Assembly: GCA_903921455.1 (NCBI GenBank)
Contig: CAIXPZ010000273.1
Coordinates: 1 to 5,113, forward strand
Direction: 5' to 3'
Origin: an uncultured Verrucomicrobia subdivision 3 bacterium
GTDB lineage: Bacteria > Verrucomicrobiota > Verrucomicrobiae > Limisphaerales > UBA11358
Length of the DNA stretch: 5,113 bases
The notes below the pieces were generated by a model. It was not told where the DNA came from, made no database searches, and was given only the letters and a program-made list of their open reading frames with translations. Every line of letters begins with the position of its first letter. The stretch's first letter is position 1. Below are positions 1 to 4,339 of this stretch, piece by piece. The translations under genes and the position numbers were made by a program.

Positions 1-83
1 CCACGGTCGAAGAGTTTGGCGGCTCGAAACCGACGGTGTTGGAGTTGGTTAAAATCGCGCTTCAATCCTTTGGAGTTTCCCAT
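1..83 (-). CDS. IS630-like transposase, N-terminal fragment (runs off left edge)
   Basis: A minus-strand frame opens with ATG at 83-81 and stays open to the window edge, giving 27 codons. It begins MGNSKGLKRDFNQLQ and continues through HRRFRAAKLFDRG. A short basic leader (KGLKRDF), then an arginine-rich helix (HRRFRAAKLF) leading into what should be an HTH, resembles the start of IS630-family transposases of the winged-helix type as I remember them. The first HTH helix is only just reached, and the DDE catalytic domain would lie outside the window. AAAGGAG stands just before the ATG, with unusually short spacing. A TATAAT hexamer on the minus strand (127-122) could serve as its -10. The family call rests on about 27 residues and memory of related starts, so it is moderate. 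A competing plus-strand frame ending at 140 is judged less likely. Confidence 0.55.
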   Translation of the reverse strand, partial: MGNSKGLKRDFNQLQHRRFRAAKLFDR

Positions 84-108
84 GCTCCTTTGGACACCGC
101 AAACCTAA

Positions 109-132
109 AACTGTTCACTATATTATACAGTT
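109..132. promoter_or_regulatory. Inverted repeat over a minus-strand TATAAT box
   Basis: AACTGT at 109-114 and ACAGTT at 127-132 form a 6-bp inverted repeat around a 12-bp AT-rich centre. The minus strand reads TATAAT at 127-122, at the edge of the repeat and upstream of the transposase ATG at 83. It could be a promoter with an operator, or part of the insertion sequence's outer end. No good -35 hexamer is seen at standard spacing, so the role is open. Confidence 0.3.
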
Positions 133-243
133 ATCAATAGAAGGTGCGAGGTAATAACATCACTTGCGTGCTTATTCTCCAATCGACGGAATTCAGCTAA
201 AAAGAAATTTGCATTCTTTAGCGGGATGTAAACTCCAAGAAAA

Positions 244-489
244 TTGAGGGCGTTAAGGTCGCAATGTAAGCTGAAGGACCTACAGCCAGCCAAACCACCC
301 CTCATCTCAAACCATCGACTACTCCTTACCCGTGTGGAGGCTGCGAACGCATTGGGATTCAGCCTGAGAACATTTGACCGCGTTGTTAAGCGCGGTTTGC
401 TGCCTCGCAACTTGGTGACGGGCAGACTCATGTTTTCGGTCAAAGATCTGGAGAAACTTGTGACGGAAACAATGTCGGACAGTATTTAG
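244..489 (+). CDS. Small excisionase/MerR-type HTH DNA-binding protein
   Basis: This 81-residue protein has a basic, disordered first third and then one winged-helix DNA-binding domain at about residues 27-75. The domain reads LLLTRVEAANALGFSLRTFD, then a second helix with VVKRGLLPRN, a wing (VTGRLMFSV) and the closing helix KDLEKLV. This is the usual order of the HTH_17/excisionase family: a 'LLT..EAA..LG.S.RT' first helix pair, '..RG.LP' turn, then a 'GR..F...DLE..' wing. Such proteins direct integrase toward excision or act as small transcription regulators of islands and prophages. An in-frame TAA at 229-231 precedes the TTG at 244, and no ATG lies ahead of the domain, so TTG is the best available start. 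The ribosome-binding site is weak. No integrase gene follows it in this window. The fold is fairly sure; the excisionase role is inference. Confidence 0.75.
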   Translation: MRALRSQCKLKDLQPAKPPLISNHRLLLTRVEAANALGFSLRTFDRVVKRGLLPRNLVTGRLMFSVKDLEKLVTETMSDSI

Positions 490-544
490 ACCACTCAACA
501 TCAAAAATTTATCGCCGCGAGGATTGATGGCAGCGGGCTGGCGG

Positions 545-581
545 TATAATTTCTGGAACGCTTGTCACCGCGCAGTGACAA
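545..581 (+). promoter_or_regulatory. TATAAT box followed by a perfect 7-bp inverted repeat
   Basis: A consensus -10 (TATAAT, 545-550) lies 15 bp after TTGATG (524-529), which is short for a sigma-70 spacer. Eleven bases further on, TTGTCAC (562-568) and GTGACAA (575-581) form a perfect inverted repeat around CGCGCA. The arrangement could be a promoter with an operator or the 5' hairpin of a small RNA. No gene follows it on the plus strand for more than 300 bases, so its target is unknown. Confidence 0.3.
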
Positions 582-662
582 ATAGGTGGGAGCGAAACTT
601 CACAAAAATTCGCTTCAAATGGCATTTCCGGGCCTCCCAAACCGAAATTTATTACTTCGCCA

Positions 663-683
663 GCCACCTGGATAAAACACCAA
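663..683 (+). repeat. Inverted copy of the tRNA 3' flank
   Basis: The plus strand reads GCCACC, four bases, then TAAAACACCAA. The minus strand at 781-764 reads GCCACC, one base, then the same TAAAACACCAA. The second copy is the 3' tip of the tRNA fragment plus the start of its terminator-like hairpin. Seventeen matching bases with a 3-base gap is more than I would expect by chance at this distance, but no T-loop precedes the left copy. Confidence 0.4.
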
Positions 684-708
684 AGACACCTAAATACACG
701 GAAAACTG

Positions 709-730
709 TGTTAGCACTTTTGTTAGCACT
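709..730 (+). repeat. Tandem decamer TGTTAGCACT, 12-bp period
   Basis: TGTTAGCACT occurs at 709-718 and again at 721-730, separated by TT. One helical turn and a bit separates the starts, as in paired arm-type binding sites of tyrosine integrases. The distance to the presumed core at 813-834 is about 85-105 bp. The integrase-arm reading is inference; the repeat itself is plain. Confidence 0.55.
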
Positions 731-746
731 CACCATTAACCACACT

Positions 747-773
747 AAAAAACCCCATTTTTATTGGTGTTTT
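747..773 (-). terminator. Terminator-like hairpin after the tRNA fragment
   Basis: Reading the minus strand just past the tRNA 3' end, AAAACACC (773-766) can pair with GGGGTTTT (756-749) with one A-G mismatch and a 9-base loop, and the T run continues to 747. This is a plausible but modest rho-independent terminator. If genuine, it marks the sequence left of 778 as the natural downstream flank of the tRNA gene. Confidence 0.45.
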
Positions 774-777
774 AAGG

Positions 778-815
778 TGGCAGCCTCGCATGGATTCGAA
801 CCATGACATTCAGAT
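778..815 (-). tRNA. 3' fragment of a tRNA gene (possibly tRNA-Gln), a likely attachment-site remnant
   Basis: On the minus strand, from 815 downward, there is ATCTG (3' side of an anticodon stem), AATGT (variable loop), then a perfect T arm: CATGG, loop TTCGAAT, CCATG (805-789). CGAGGCT (acceptor 3' strand, 788-782), discriminator G (781) and an encoded CCA (780-778) follow. The matching 5' half (an AGCCTCG acceptor strand, D arm, 5' anticodon stem) is absent upstream at 816-890, so this is not a complete gene. A tRNA 3' part without its 5' half is the classic scar of integrase-mediated insertion. The G discriminator and the variable/T-arm pattern resemble bacterial tRNA-Gln, but the anticodon is missing, so identity is a guess. 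Confidence 0.75.
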
Positions 816-834
816 TTGCTGTTTTTAGCAAATC
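813..834. other. Core-like inverted repeat at the tRNA break (putative att core)
   Basis: GATTTGCT (813-820) and AGCAAATC (827-834) form a perfect 8-bp inverted repeat around GTTTTT. Its left arm overlaps the last bases of the tRNA anticodon stem. Tyrosine recombinases act on two inverted half-sites flanking a 6-8 bp crossover region, and many use the anticodon stem-loop of tRNA genes as target. Size, spacing and position all match that layout. It is a hybrid-junction candidate, not proven. Confidence 0.5.
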
Positions 835-922
835 ATAAATTATCGGTAATCACCTTATTTACAACGAATTATCTAATTAATACAAATTATGTCATTCAGT
901 AATATTCAGTGATTTTCTGTCG
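835..922. other. AT-rich noncoding spacer, probable att arm region
   Basis: This strongly AT-rich stretch has no plausible gene. It holds three similar octamers (AAATTATC at 837-844, GAATTATC at 866-873, AAATTATG at 884-891) and a repeated TTCAGT (895-900, 905-910). AT-rich sequence with short degenerate repeats beside a core site is typical of att arms, where bending proteins and excisionase bind. That assignment is inference. Confidence 0.35.
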
Positions 923-942
923 AATAGGGCAAAATAGGGCAA
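923..942 (+). repeat. Perfect tandem decamer AATAGGGCAA
   Basis: AATAGGGCAA occurs twice head to tail (923-932, 933-942). It lies about 90 bp to the right of the putative att core, roughly mirroring the TGTTAGCACT pair on the left. It also spans the in-frame TAG just ahead of the AlpA-like reading frame. Candidate roles are integrase arm sites or binding sites for the HTH protein next to it. Confidence 0.5.
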
Positions 943-1137
943 AGTCAAAAACCATCGTATCTGGGCCCACCCCAAAAGTCCAAAGGATGGCACCTCAGTG
1001 CAACAACTGGATGGCGCATGGAACGCAGTGGCGAATTGCAGCCAATCCGAATCGGGCGGCGCAAATTCTACCGGCTGTCCGATCTGCGCCGACTTCTCGA
1101 TCACGCCGCCAAGAAGCCACCCTTTGCGGTTCAGTAG
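928..1137 (+). CDS. AlpA/excisionase-like HTH protein, start codon not identifiable
   Basis: The frame runs from just after a TAG (925-927) to a TAG at 1135-1137, giving 69 codons. It carries a recognisable small DNA-binding domain: YLGPPQKSKGWH, then LSATTGWRMERSGELQP, then IRIGRRKFYRLSDLRRLL, with a short AAKKPPFAVQ tail. The blocks match the HTH_17/AlpA pattern: first helix, 'S.TT.WRMERSGE' recognition helix and turn, 'IRIGRR' wing, 'DLRRLL' last helix. Spacing between blocks is normal, so no internal frameshift is needed. No ATG, GTG or TTG lies ahead of the domain; only ATA (934) or CTG (961) is available, and the first ATG (1018) cuts the HTH. It may use a rare start, or it may be a pseudogene that lost its 5' end. 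Lying about 95 bp from the putative att core suits an excisionase. Confidence 0.55.
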   Translation, partial: GKIGQSQKPSYLGPPQKSKGWHLSATTGWRMERSGELQPIRIGRRKFYRLSDLRRLLDHAAKKPPFAVQ

Positions 1138-1410
1138 CGACAATAAGCCCGACAGGCGAACGTCAGGACTCTGGCTGGGCCCGCTCCATCCTCCGCTTAC
1201 GGGGACGAGTTCGCCAACAGCAATGATCCGATATCGGTTACAGGAAATGCGATCTCCTCAATTGATTCAAAGAAGTCATCCGCAAATTCGAGTATTGATG
1301 GACGCACAGCGCTGATCAGGCCGCTTTGCCAATTTTCTGAATTTGCAGCACTCCAAGTGAATCCAGACGCCAGCGTCCAGTTTTTCGCCCGTACTGAATA
1401 GATATACTAA
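1138..1410. other. Unassigned stretch between the HTH frame and mobile mystery A
   Basis: No gene can be supported here. The most protein-like reading is on the minus strand from 1406 to a TAA at 1199-1197: 69 codons including ILEFADDFFESIEEIAF and ending LLLANSSP. It has no start codon until a GTG halfway through and no family I recognise. The plus strand also has a long open frame (1147-1404) without a start, rich in Ser and Ala. I would treat both as relics or chance. Confidence 0.3.
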
Positions 1411-1446
1411 AACATATTGCATTAATAGTTATTATATGTTATAAGG
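1411..1446 (+). promoter_or_regulatory. Putative promoter/operator and RBS of the mobile mystery operon
   Basis: The 50 bases before the ATG at 1454 are strikingly AT-rich. AACATAT (1411-1417) and ATATGTT (1434-1440) form an inverted repeat that an XRE-type product could bind to repress its own operon. TTGCAT (1417-1422) followed by 17 bp and TATAAG (1440-1445) is a candidate promoter, although transcription would then start almost at the ATG. TATACT (1403-1408) is an alternative -10. AAGG (1443-1446), seven bases before the ATG, is a good ribosome-binding site. Confidence 0.4.
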
Positions 1447-1453
1447 TATTACT

Positions 1454-1918
1454 ATGAATGCACAATTCAAAGCCCTGCTGGTCGAACAACTTTCAAATAG
1501 ACTGAAGGGACTTGACCGTAAAGAACTGCGAGAACCTCCGACCAAGGGGTGGATTCGTTCGGTCCGTGAATCCTTGTCGATGACCTCAGCTCAATTAGCG
1601 AAGCGAGTCGGAGTCTCACAGCCAAATATCATCAAGTGGGAACAGCGGGAAATAGATTCCACCATTACAATGAAGAGCCTGCGCCGAGTGGCGGAGGCGA
1701 TGCAATGTGATTTGGTCTATGCACTGGTTCCACGGAAACCAATCAACAGCATCTTGGAAGAACGTGCCAAGCAGATTGCCGCCGATTCGCTTGAGCAGGT
1801 CTCCCGGTCAATGCGGCTGGAGGATCAGGAAACTTCAGCGGCCCATCGGACACGGCTAGCTCAACAAATCGTTCGCCAGTTGCTCGAAGAAACTCCGAAA
1901 CGCCTTTGGGACGCTTGA
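1454..1918 (+). CDS. Mobile mystery protein A (XRE-type regulator)
   Basis: This 154-residue protein has a short N-terminal helix (LLVEQLSNRLKGL), then an XRE/Cro-type HTH at about residues 33-90: GWIRSVRESLSMTSAQLAKR, VGVSQPNIIKWEQ, and SLRRVAEAMQCDLVYALVP. A helical, charged tail follows (ILEERAKQIAADSLEQV) up to RQLLEETPKRLWDA. This arrangement, including the 'AMQCDLVYALVP' block, matches the family named mobile mystery protein A (TIGR02612), which is known to occur with a Fic-domain partner on plasmids and other mobile DNA. The partner follows at once here. By analogy with Fic/antitoxin pairs it may repress the operon, neutralise the Fic enzyme, or both; that is inference. The start is clear: ATG with AAGG seven bases upstream. 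The gene appears complete. Confidence 0.88.
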   Translation: MNAQFKALLVEQLSNRLKGLDRKELREPPTKGWIRSVRESLSMTSAQLAKRVGVSQPNIIKWEQREIDSTITMKSLRRVAEAMQCDLVYALVPRKPINSILEERAKQIAADSLEQVSRSMRLEDQETSAAHRTRLAQQIVRQLLEETPKRLWDA

Positions 1919-1932
1919 ACCATCAGGGCAAG

Positions 1933-2514
1933 ATGAACTTTAGCTATCCAGAAGGTGCAACCCCAATTGACGCTGACGAAGCGGCGGGGTTGATTCCATC
2001 ACATATCACATTCCAGGGGGAGCTGAACGAGTGGGAAGAACAAAATATTCTACAGGGGCTGAGGTGGGCAACTCCCCGACGGCGCAAGGATCTCTTGGCT
2101 GAAAAGTTCATCCGCGATTTGCATCAGCACATGTTCGATCAGACTTGGAAATGGGCTGGTCAGTTCCGCAAGTCAGACAAGAATATCGGCGTCCATTGGA
2201 GCACCATCCCAGAAGGAATTCGGAACCTTTGCGACGATGCGAAGTATTGGATTGAGAATCAAACATATCCAGCAACGGAAATCGCTGTCCGCTTTCACCA
2301 TCGACTGGTGTCGATCCATCCATTTCCCAATGGCAACGGCCGTCACAGCCGGTTAATGGCCGACTTTATCAGGACTGAGTTTGGTGAGGGGCGCTTCACT
2401 TGGGGCAGCGCCAATCTCACGATCGTGGGAGCGGAGCGCCACCGCTACATTGATGCGCTGAAAGCCGCCGACGCGGGCAACATCAAGCCGCTAATCGACT
2501 TTGCCTGTAATTGA
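1933..2514 (+). CDS. Mobile mystery protein B (Fic-domain protein)
   Basis: This 193-residue protein contains a complete Fic core. The active-site motif HPFPNGNGRHSR is at residues 129-140, with catalytic His129 and the anion-binding GNGR. It is preceded by the helix EIAVRFHHRLVSI. The upstream flap region includes TWKWAGQFRKSDKNIGV (71-87), and the N-terminus (EGATPIDADEAAGLIP, then GELNEWEEQNI) is typical of mobile mystery protein B (TIGR02613). Fic enzymes usually transfer AMP from ATP to a protein hydroxyl, and unrestrained ones are often toxic. The target here is unknown. The Glu-rich helix at 30-39 could play the inhibitory-helix role, but I cannot confirm a canonical S/TxxxEG/N motif. 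I chose ATG 1933, 14 bp after the partner's stop, over an in-frame TTG at 1906 inside the upstream gene; AGGG lies at 1925-1928. Motif residues are intact. Confidence 0.9.
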   Translation: MNFSYPEGATPIDADEAAGLIPSHITFQGELNEWEEQNILQGLRWATPRRRKDLLAEKFIRDLHQHMFDQTWKWAGQFRKSDKNIGVHWSTIPEGIRNLCDDAKYWIENQTYPATEIAVRFHHRLVSIHPFPNGNGRHSRLMADFIRTEFGEGRFTWGSANLTIVGAERHRYIDALKAADAGNIKPLIDFACN

Positions 2515-2675
2515 GCTGGATCGCAGTGAGAGCTCGGGGCCGTCGTCAGACGGAGTTGAGTTGCTGGTCACTGGAACCGGAGCCTATTCGCAGATTGTCC
2601 TAGATCACAAAAACTTCTACTGCCGACTCGTCGAACGCCCCCAAGTGCGTGGGAGCGGTAGCTCGCCGCAGATAG

Positions 2676-2786
2676 TTACACCACCTCAACCGGGCACTGG
2701 GGCAGGGAAGCCAGGAACACTCGACCATAAGCCTTGGTCAGGATGCGGTTGTCCAAGATCAGACCGTATGGAATGTTTGCCACGCC
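2676..2786 (-). pseudogene. Remnant of the C-terminus of a DinG-like helicase
   Basis: On the minus strand, between a TAG (2789-2787) and a TAA (2678-2676), there are 36 codons whose product includes ILDNRILTKAYGRVFLASLP and ends CPVEVV. Residues of the type 'ILD.R..TK.YGR.FL.SLP' followed by a short Pro/Val tail are the recognisable end of DinG/Rad3-type superfamily 2 DNA helicases. The Walker and helicase motifs, hundreds of residues upstream, are absent, because hipA occupies the DNA instead. The stub has no own start codon of note and begins 11 bp past the hipA stop, so it is almost certainly a dead relic. It points to a helicase gene that was cut by whatever brought hipBA here. Confidence 0.65.
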
Positions 2787-2797
2787 CTATTGTTCGG

Positions 2798-4033
2798 CTA
2801 TTTGATCTGGTTGAGCATCTTGTCGGTGCGGCCGGATATCAATTTTGCCACTTTACTGATCATCTCATCACCGTCCGCCGAATCCAATGAATGGCTATCG
2901 AGGACATCGCGGATTCGTTGGCTCAGTTTTCCGATCCGTTCGCGCACCAGCGGCCACCCCAGTTGGCTCTCCTTGGCCATGCGTTGAAAGTGAGCCAAGG
3001 TTATGTCGTTGATCGACCGCGCCGTTCCAAGTTTCATCGCTGGCGTCTCGGAGAGCTCCGGCCACGCAAGTGTGCAGACGATGTCATAAAAAGGGGCCAG
3101 TCTCCGGGTCCCATTCTGGTAGAGCATGGAGAAATTCTTGCCATGGGCATCGGCGTTTCCAACAAGGCAGTTAAAAACAAGTCCATCAACAAATTCGCGG
3201 ATATCGAGCACTGGTGTCGATGACCATTCTCGCACTAGTGAAAAACAATCGCGCACCATCGGCCCACCTTCCTGCTGATACTTACGCTCCGGTGGAAACC
3301 CGAGCGCTTGGCAGAAATCCTCCTGATGAATTCGTTCGATCGTACCGTCCGGTCGAGCGGAGCGATCATAGCGCTTCACGATGATGTAGGGCGTATCACC
3401 AGCCCGCCGCATCTCCACGTCCGGAACATTGAGTCCGGTGGCGCGGGCAAGCCGCATGCAAAAGGTCTCATTCGCTGTCAGACCAGGGAAACGTTGCGGT
3501 TCGGGTTTGATGATGTGTGAACTCGGGGTGTTACCCAGCGGCAGGGCAATCCCCTCTCCGTCCAAGTGGACGGGCAGTTTGTCTTGTGCCCCAGCCAGCG
3601 ACAACCGCAAATCTTTTTCTCCCGCGAGTAAGGGGCGGCGCGGCAATTCAGCAATGATGTCTGTGAGTTCTCGGGGACTCAGCCGGCGCAGACGTTTTTC
3701 AGTCGGCGAAGGAGGCGGAGCATCCTCGGGTAACAGACTGGCAGCTCCTGCACATTCGCCCCCGATTCGCTCCAACATAGCGAAATCGTTACCGGAACTG
3801 ATGCCCAGTATCGCGGCAATCTTCCGCCGTGGTTCTGCCTCCGGCAGGATCCCAGCAAAAAATGGCCGGGCCTGCTTTTCAAACAATTCCTTCTGGAGCG
3901 GAAGCGCCTTGGATAACGGGTAAGCGTCTTTCGCGGCCAGCCATTCTGGGGAATAGCGGAACTGTAGGAGACTGTCGACATCTTCCAAGATCCCGACGTT
4001 CTTCCCGTTAAGATAGACGATCAATCGGCTCAT
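2798..4033 (-). CDS. hipA: HipA family serine/threonine kinase (toxin)
   Basis: This 411-residue protein is full length for the family. It has the HipA N-terminal subdomain (VYLNGKNVGILEDVD, RPFFAGILPE, with ERIGGECAGA) and then the kinase fold. Ser145 in LRLSLAGAQDK corresponds to the autophosphorylated serine (Ser150) of E. coli HipA next to its VAGAQEK loop. Lys176 in SHIIKPE is the ATP-binding lysine. GNADAHGKNFSML (292-304) supplies catalytic Asp295 and metal-binding Asn300, and FYDIV (315-319) supplies the second metal ligand, Asp317. E. coli HipA phosphorylates glutamyl-tRNA synthetase, halting translation and promoting dormancy; the target of this homologue is not known. Its ATG overlaps the hipB stop (ATGA), which implies translational coupling. 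All key residues are present, so the kinase looks active. Confidence 0.95.
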   Translation of the reverse strand: MSRLIVYLNGKNVGILEDVDSLLQFRYSPEWLAAKDAYPLSKALPLQKELFEKQARPFFAGILPEAEPRRKIAAILGISSGNDFAMLERIGGECAGAASLLPEDAPPPSPTEKRLRRLSPRELTDIIAELPRRPLLAGEKDLRLSLAGAQDKLPVHLDGEGIALPLGNTPSSHIIKPEPQRFPGLTANETFCMRLARATGLNVPDVEMRRAGDTPYIIVKRYDRSARPDGTIERIHQEDFCQALGFPPERKYQQEGGPMVRDCFSLVREWSSTPVLDIREFVDGLVFNCLVGNADAHGKNFSMLYQNGTRRLAPFYDIVCTLAWPELSETPAMKLGTARSINDITLAHFQRMAKESQLGWPLVRERIGKLSQRIRDVLDSHSLDSADGDEMISKVAKLISGRTDKMLNQIK

Positions 4034-4239
4034 GAATTCTCACTCTGAATCTTAATTCCAAGATTTCGCAACACATGAAAAGCCTTGCCGATCTGACAGG
4101 TGGCTTTCCCCTTTTCGAGATCGATGACAAATCGCATCCCTGTGCCAGATGCCATCGCCAAGTCACGCTGTGTGACCTTTAAGCGTTTGCGCTCAGTGCG
4201 GACAAGTCGGCCAAGCTGAATTGGATGGTCAATTTTCAT
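4030..4239 (-). CDS. hipB: HipB-like XRE antitoxin and operon repressor
   Basis: This 69-residue protein is one XRE HTH domain: QLGRLVRTERKRLKVTQRDL (residues 8-27), recognition helix around SGTGMRFVIDLEKGKA, and the last helices KAFHVLRNLGIKI, ending in a polar QSENS tail. HipB dimers bind operators upstream of hipBA and hold HipA in an inactive complex; the place directly before hipA and the 4-bp stop/start overlap support this role. I prefer ATG 4239 to the in-frame ATG at 4257. AGGAA precedes 4239, though close to it, and the likely promoter -10 overlaps 4254-4261, which puts the 4257 ATG upstream of the transcript start. The leader would be very short, and operator site 1 lies in it. Confidence 0.88.
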   Translation of the reverse strand: MKIDHPIQLGRLVRTERKRLKVTQRDLAMASGTGMRFVIDLEKGKATCQIGKAFHVLRNLGIKIQSENS

Positions 4240-4240
4240 G

Positions 4241-4254
4241 TTCCTGATCGGTAA
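4241..4254. promoter_or_regulatory. hipBA operator site 1
   Basis: TTCCTGATCGGTAA differs from site 3 at a single base. It is a near-palindrome (TT.CCGATCGG.AA type) lying directly before the preferred hipB ATG and just downstream of the promoter -10, so a bound repressor would block transcription initiation. Confidence 0.7.
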
Positions 4255-4281
4255 CATTATCAAATAAAACTAGCTCGTCAA
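4254..4281 (-). promoter_or_regulatory. hipBA promoter
   Basis: On the minus strand TTGACG (4281-4276) is a strong -35. TAATGT (4259-4254, 16-bp spacer) is the best spaced -10; GATAAT (4261-4256) fits the consensus better but with only 14 bp. Transcription would start near 4247, about 8 bases before the hipB ATG. Operator sites 1 and 2 flank this promoter on either side, the arrangement expected for autorepression. Confidence 0.55.
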
Positions 4282-4290
4282 GCTGGAATA

Positions 4291-4304
4291 TTACCGAGCG
4301 GGAA
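4291..4304. promoter_or_regulatory. hipBA operator site 2
   Basis: TTACCGAGCGGGAA is, on the minus strand, TTCCCGCTCGGTAA, which matches site 3 at 13 of 14 positions. It lies 9 bp upstream of the -35 and is inverted relative to sites 1 and 3; because the motif is almost symmetric this need not matter for binding. Confidence 0.7.
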
Positions 4305-4339
4305 TATTTGAACTTAAAACAGCCAAACATAGATAAATC

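Larger units (their letters stand above)
490..746. other. Gene-free stretch with repeats
   Basis: I see no believable gene here. The open frames on both strands lack family resemblance and look compositional. The stretch does hold a 7-bp perfect inverted repeat, a TATAAT hexamer, an inverted copy of the tRNA 3' flank and a tandem decamer, each listed separately. A noncoding run rich in short repeats next to a tRNA fragment fits the flank of a recombination site. Confidence 0.5.

Noticed and set aside
3..140. Plus-strand open frame ending at a TAG (138-140), possible C-terminus of a gene entering from the left.
   Set aside because: It has no recognisable motif, and the opposite strand offers a better reading (ATG with Shine-Dalgarno-like AAAGGAG and a transposase-like start) over the same bases.
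123..443. 106-codon minus-strand frame.
   Set aside because: It overlaps the HTH gene at 244-489 and shows no family features; the HTH frame explains the DNA better.
524..739. 71-codon plus-strand frame in the repeat-rich stretch.
   Set aside because: Composition (many aromatic, Thr and His residues) and lack of any motif look like noncoding DNA; short direct repeats run through it.
838..850. TTATCGGTAATC, similar to half of the hipBA operator.
   Set aside because: Only the right half (ATCGGTAA) matches, it lies far from hipBA, and AT-rich DNA gives such matches by chance.
909..1315. Two 105-codon plus-strand frames overlapping the AlpA-like frame.
   Set aside because: Both are in other frames than the HTH domain and have no recognisable domain.
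2540..2555. Small hairpin CCGTC-GTCA-GACGG after mobile mystery B as a terminator.
   Set aside because: The stem is only 5 bp and no T run follows on either strand.
2640..2675. Stretch resembling a tRNA D arm (GGGAGCGGTAGCTC).
   Set aside because: No T arm, anticodon arm or acceptor stem could be fitted around it on either strand.
2501..2890. 129-codon plus-strand frame between mobile mystery B and hipA.
   Set aside because: It overlaps the ends of mobile mystery B and hipA and the helicase stub, and its product is rich in Gly, Pro and Ser with no motif. It is most likely a shadow.
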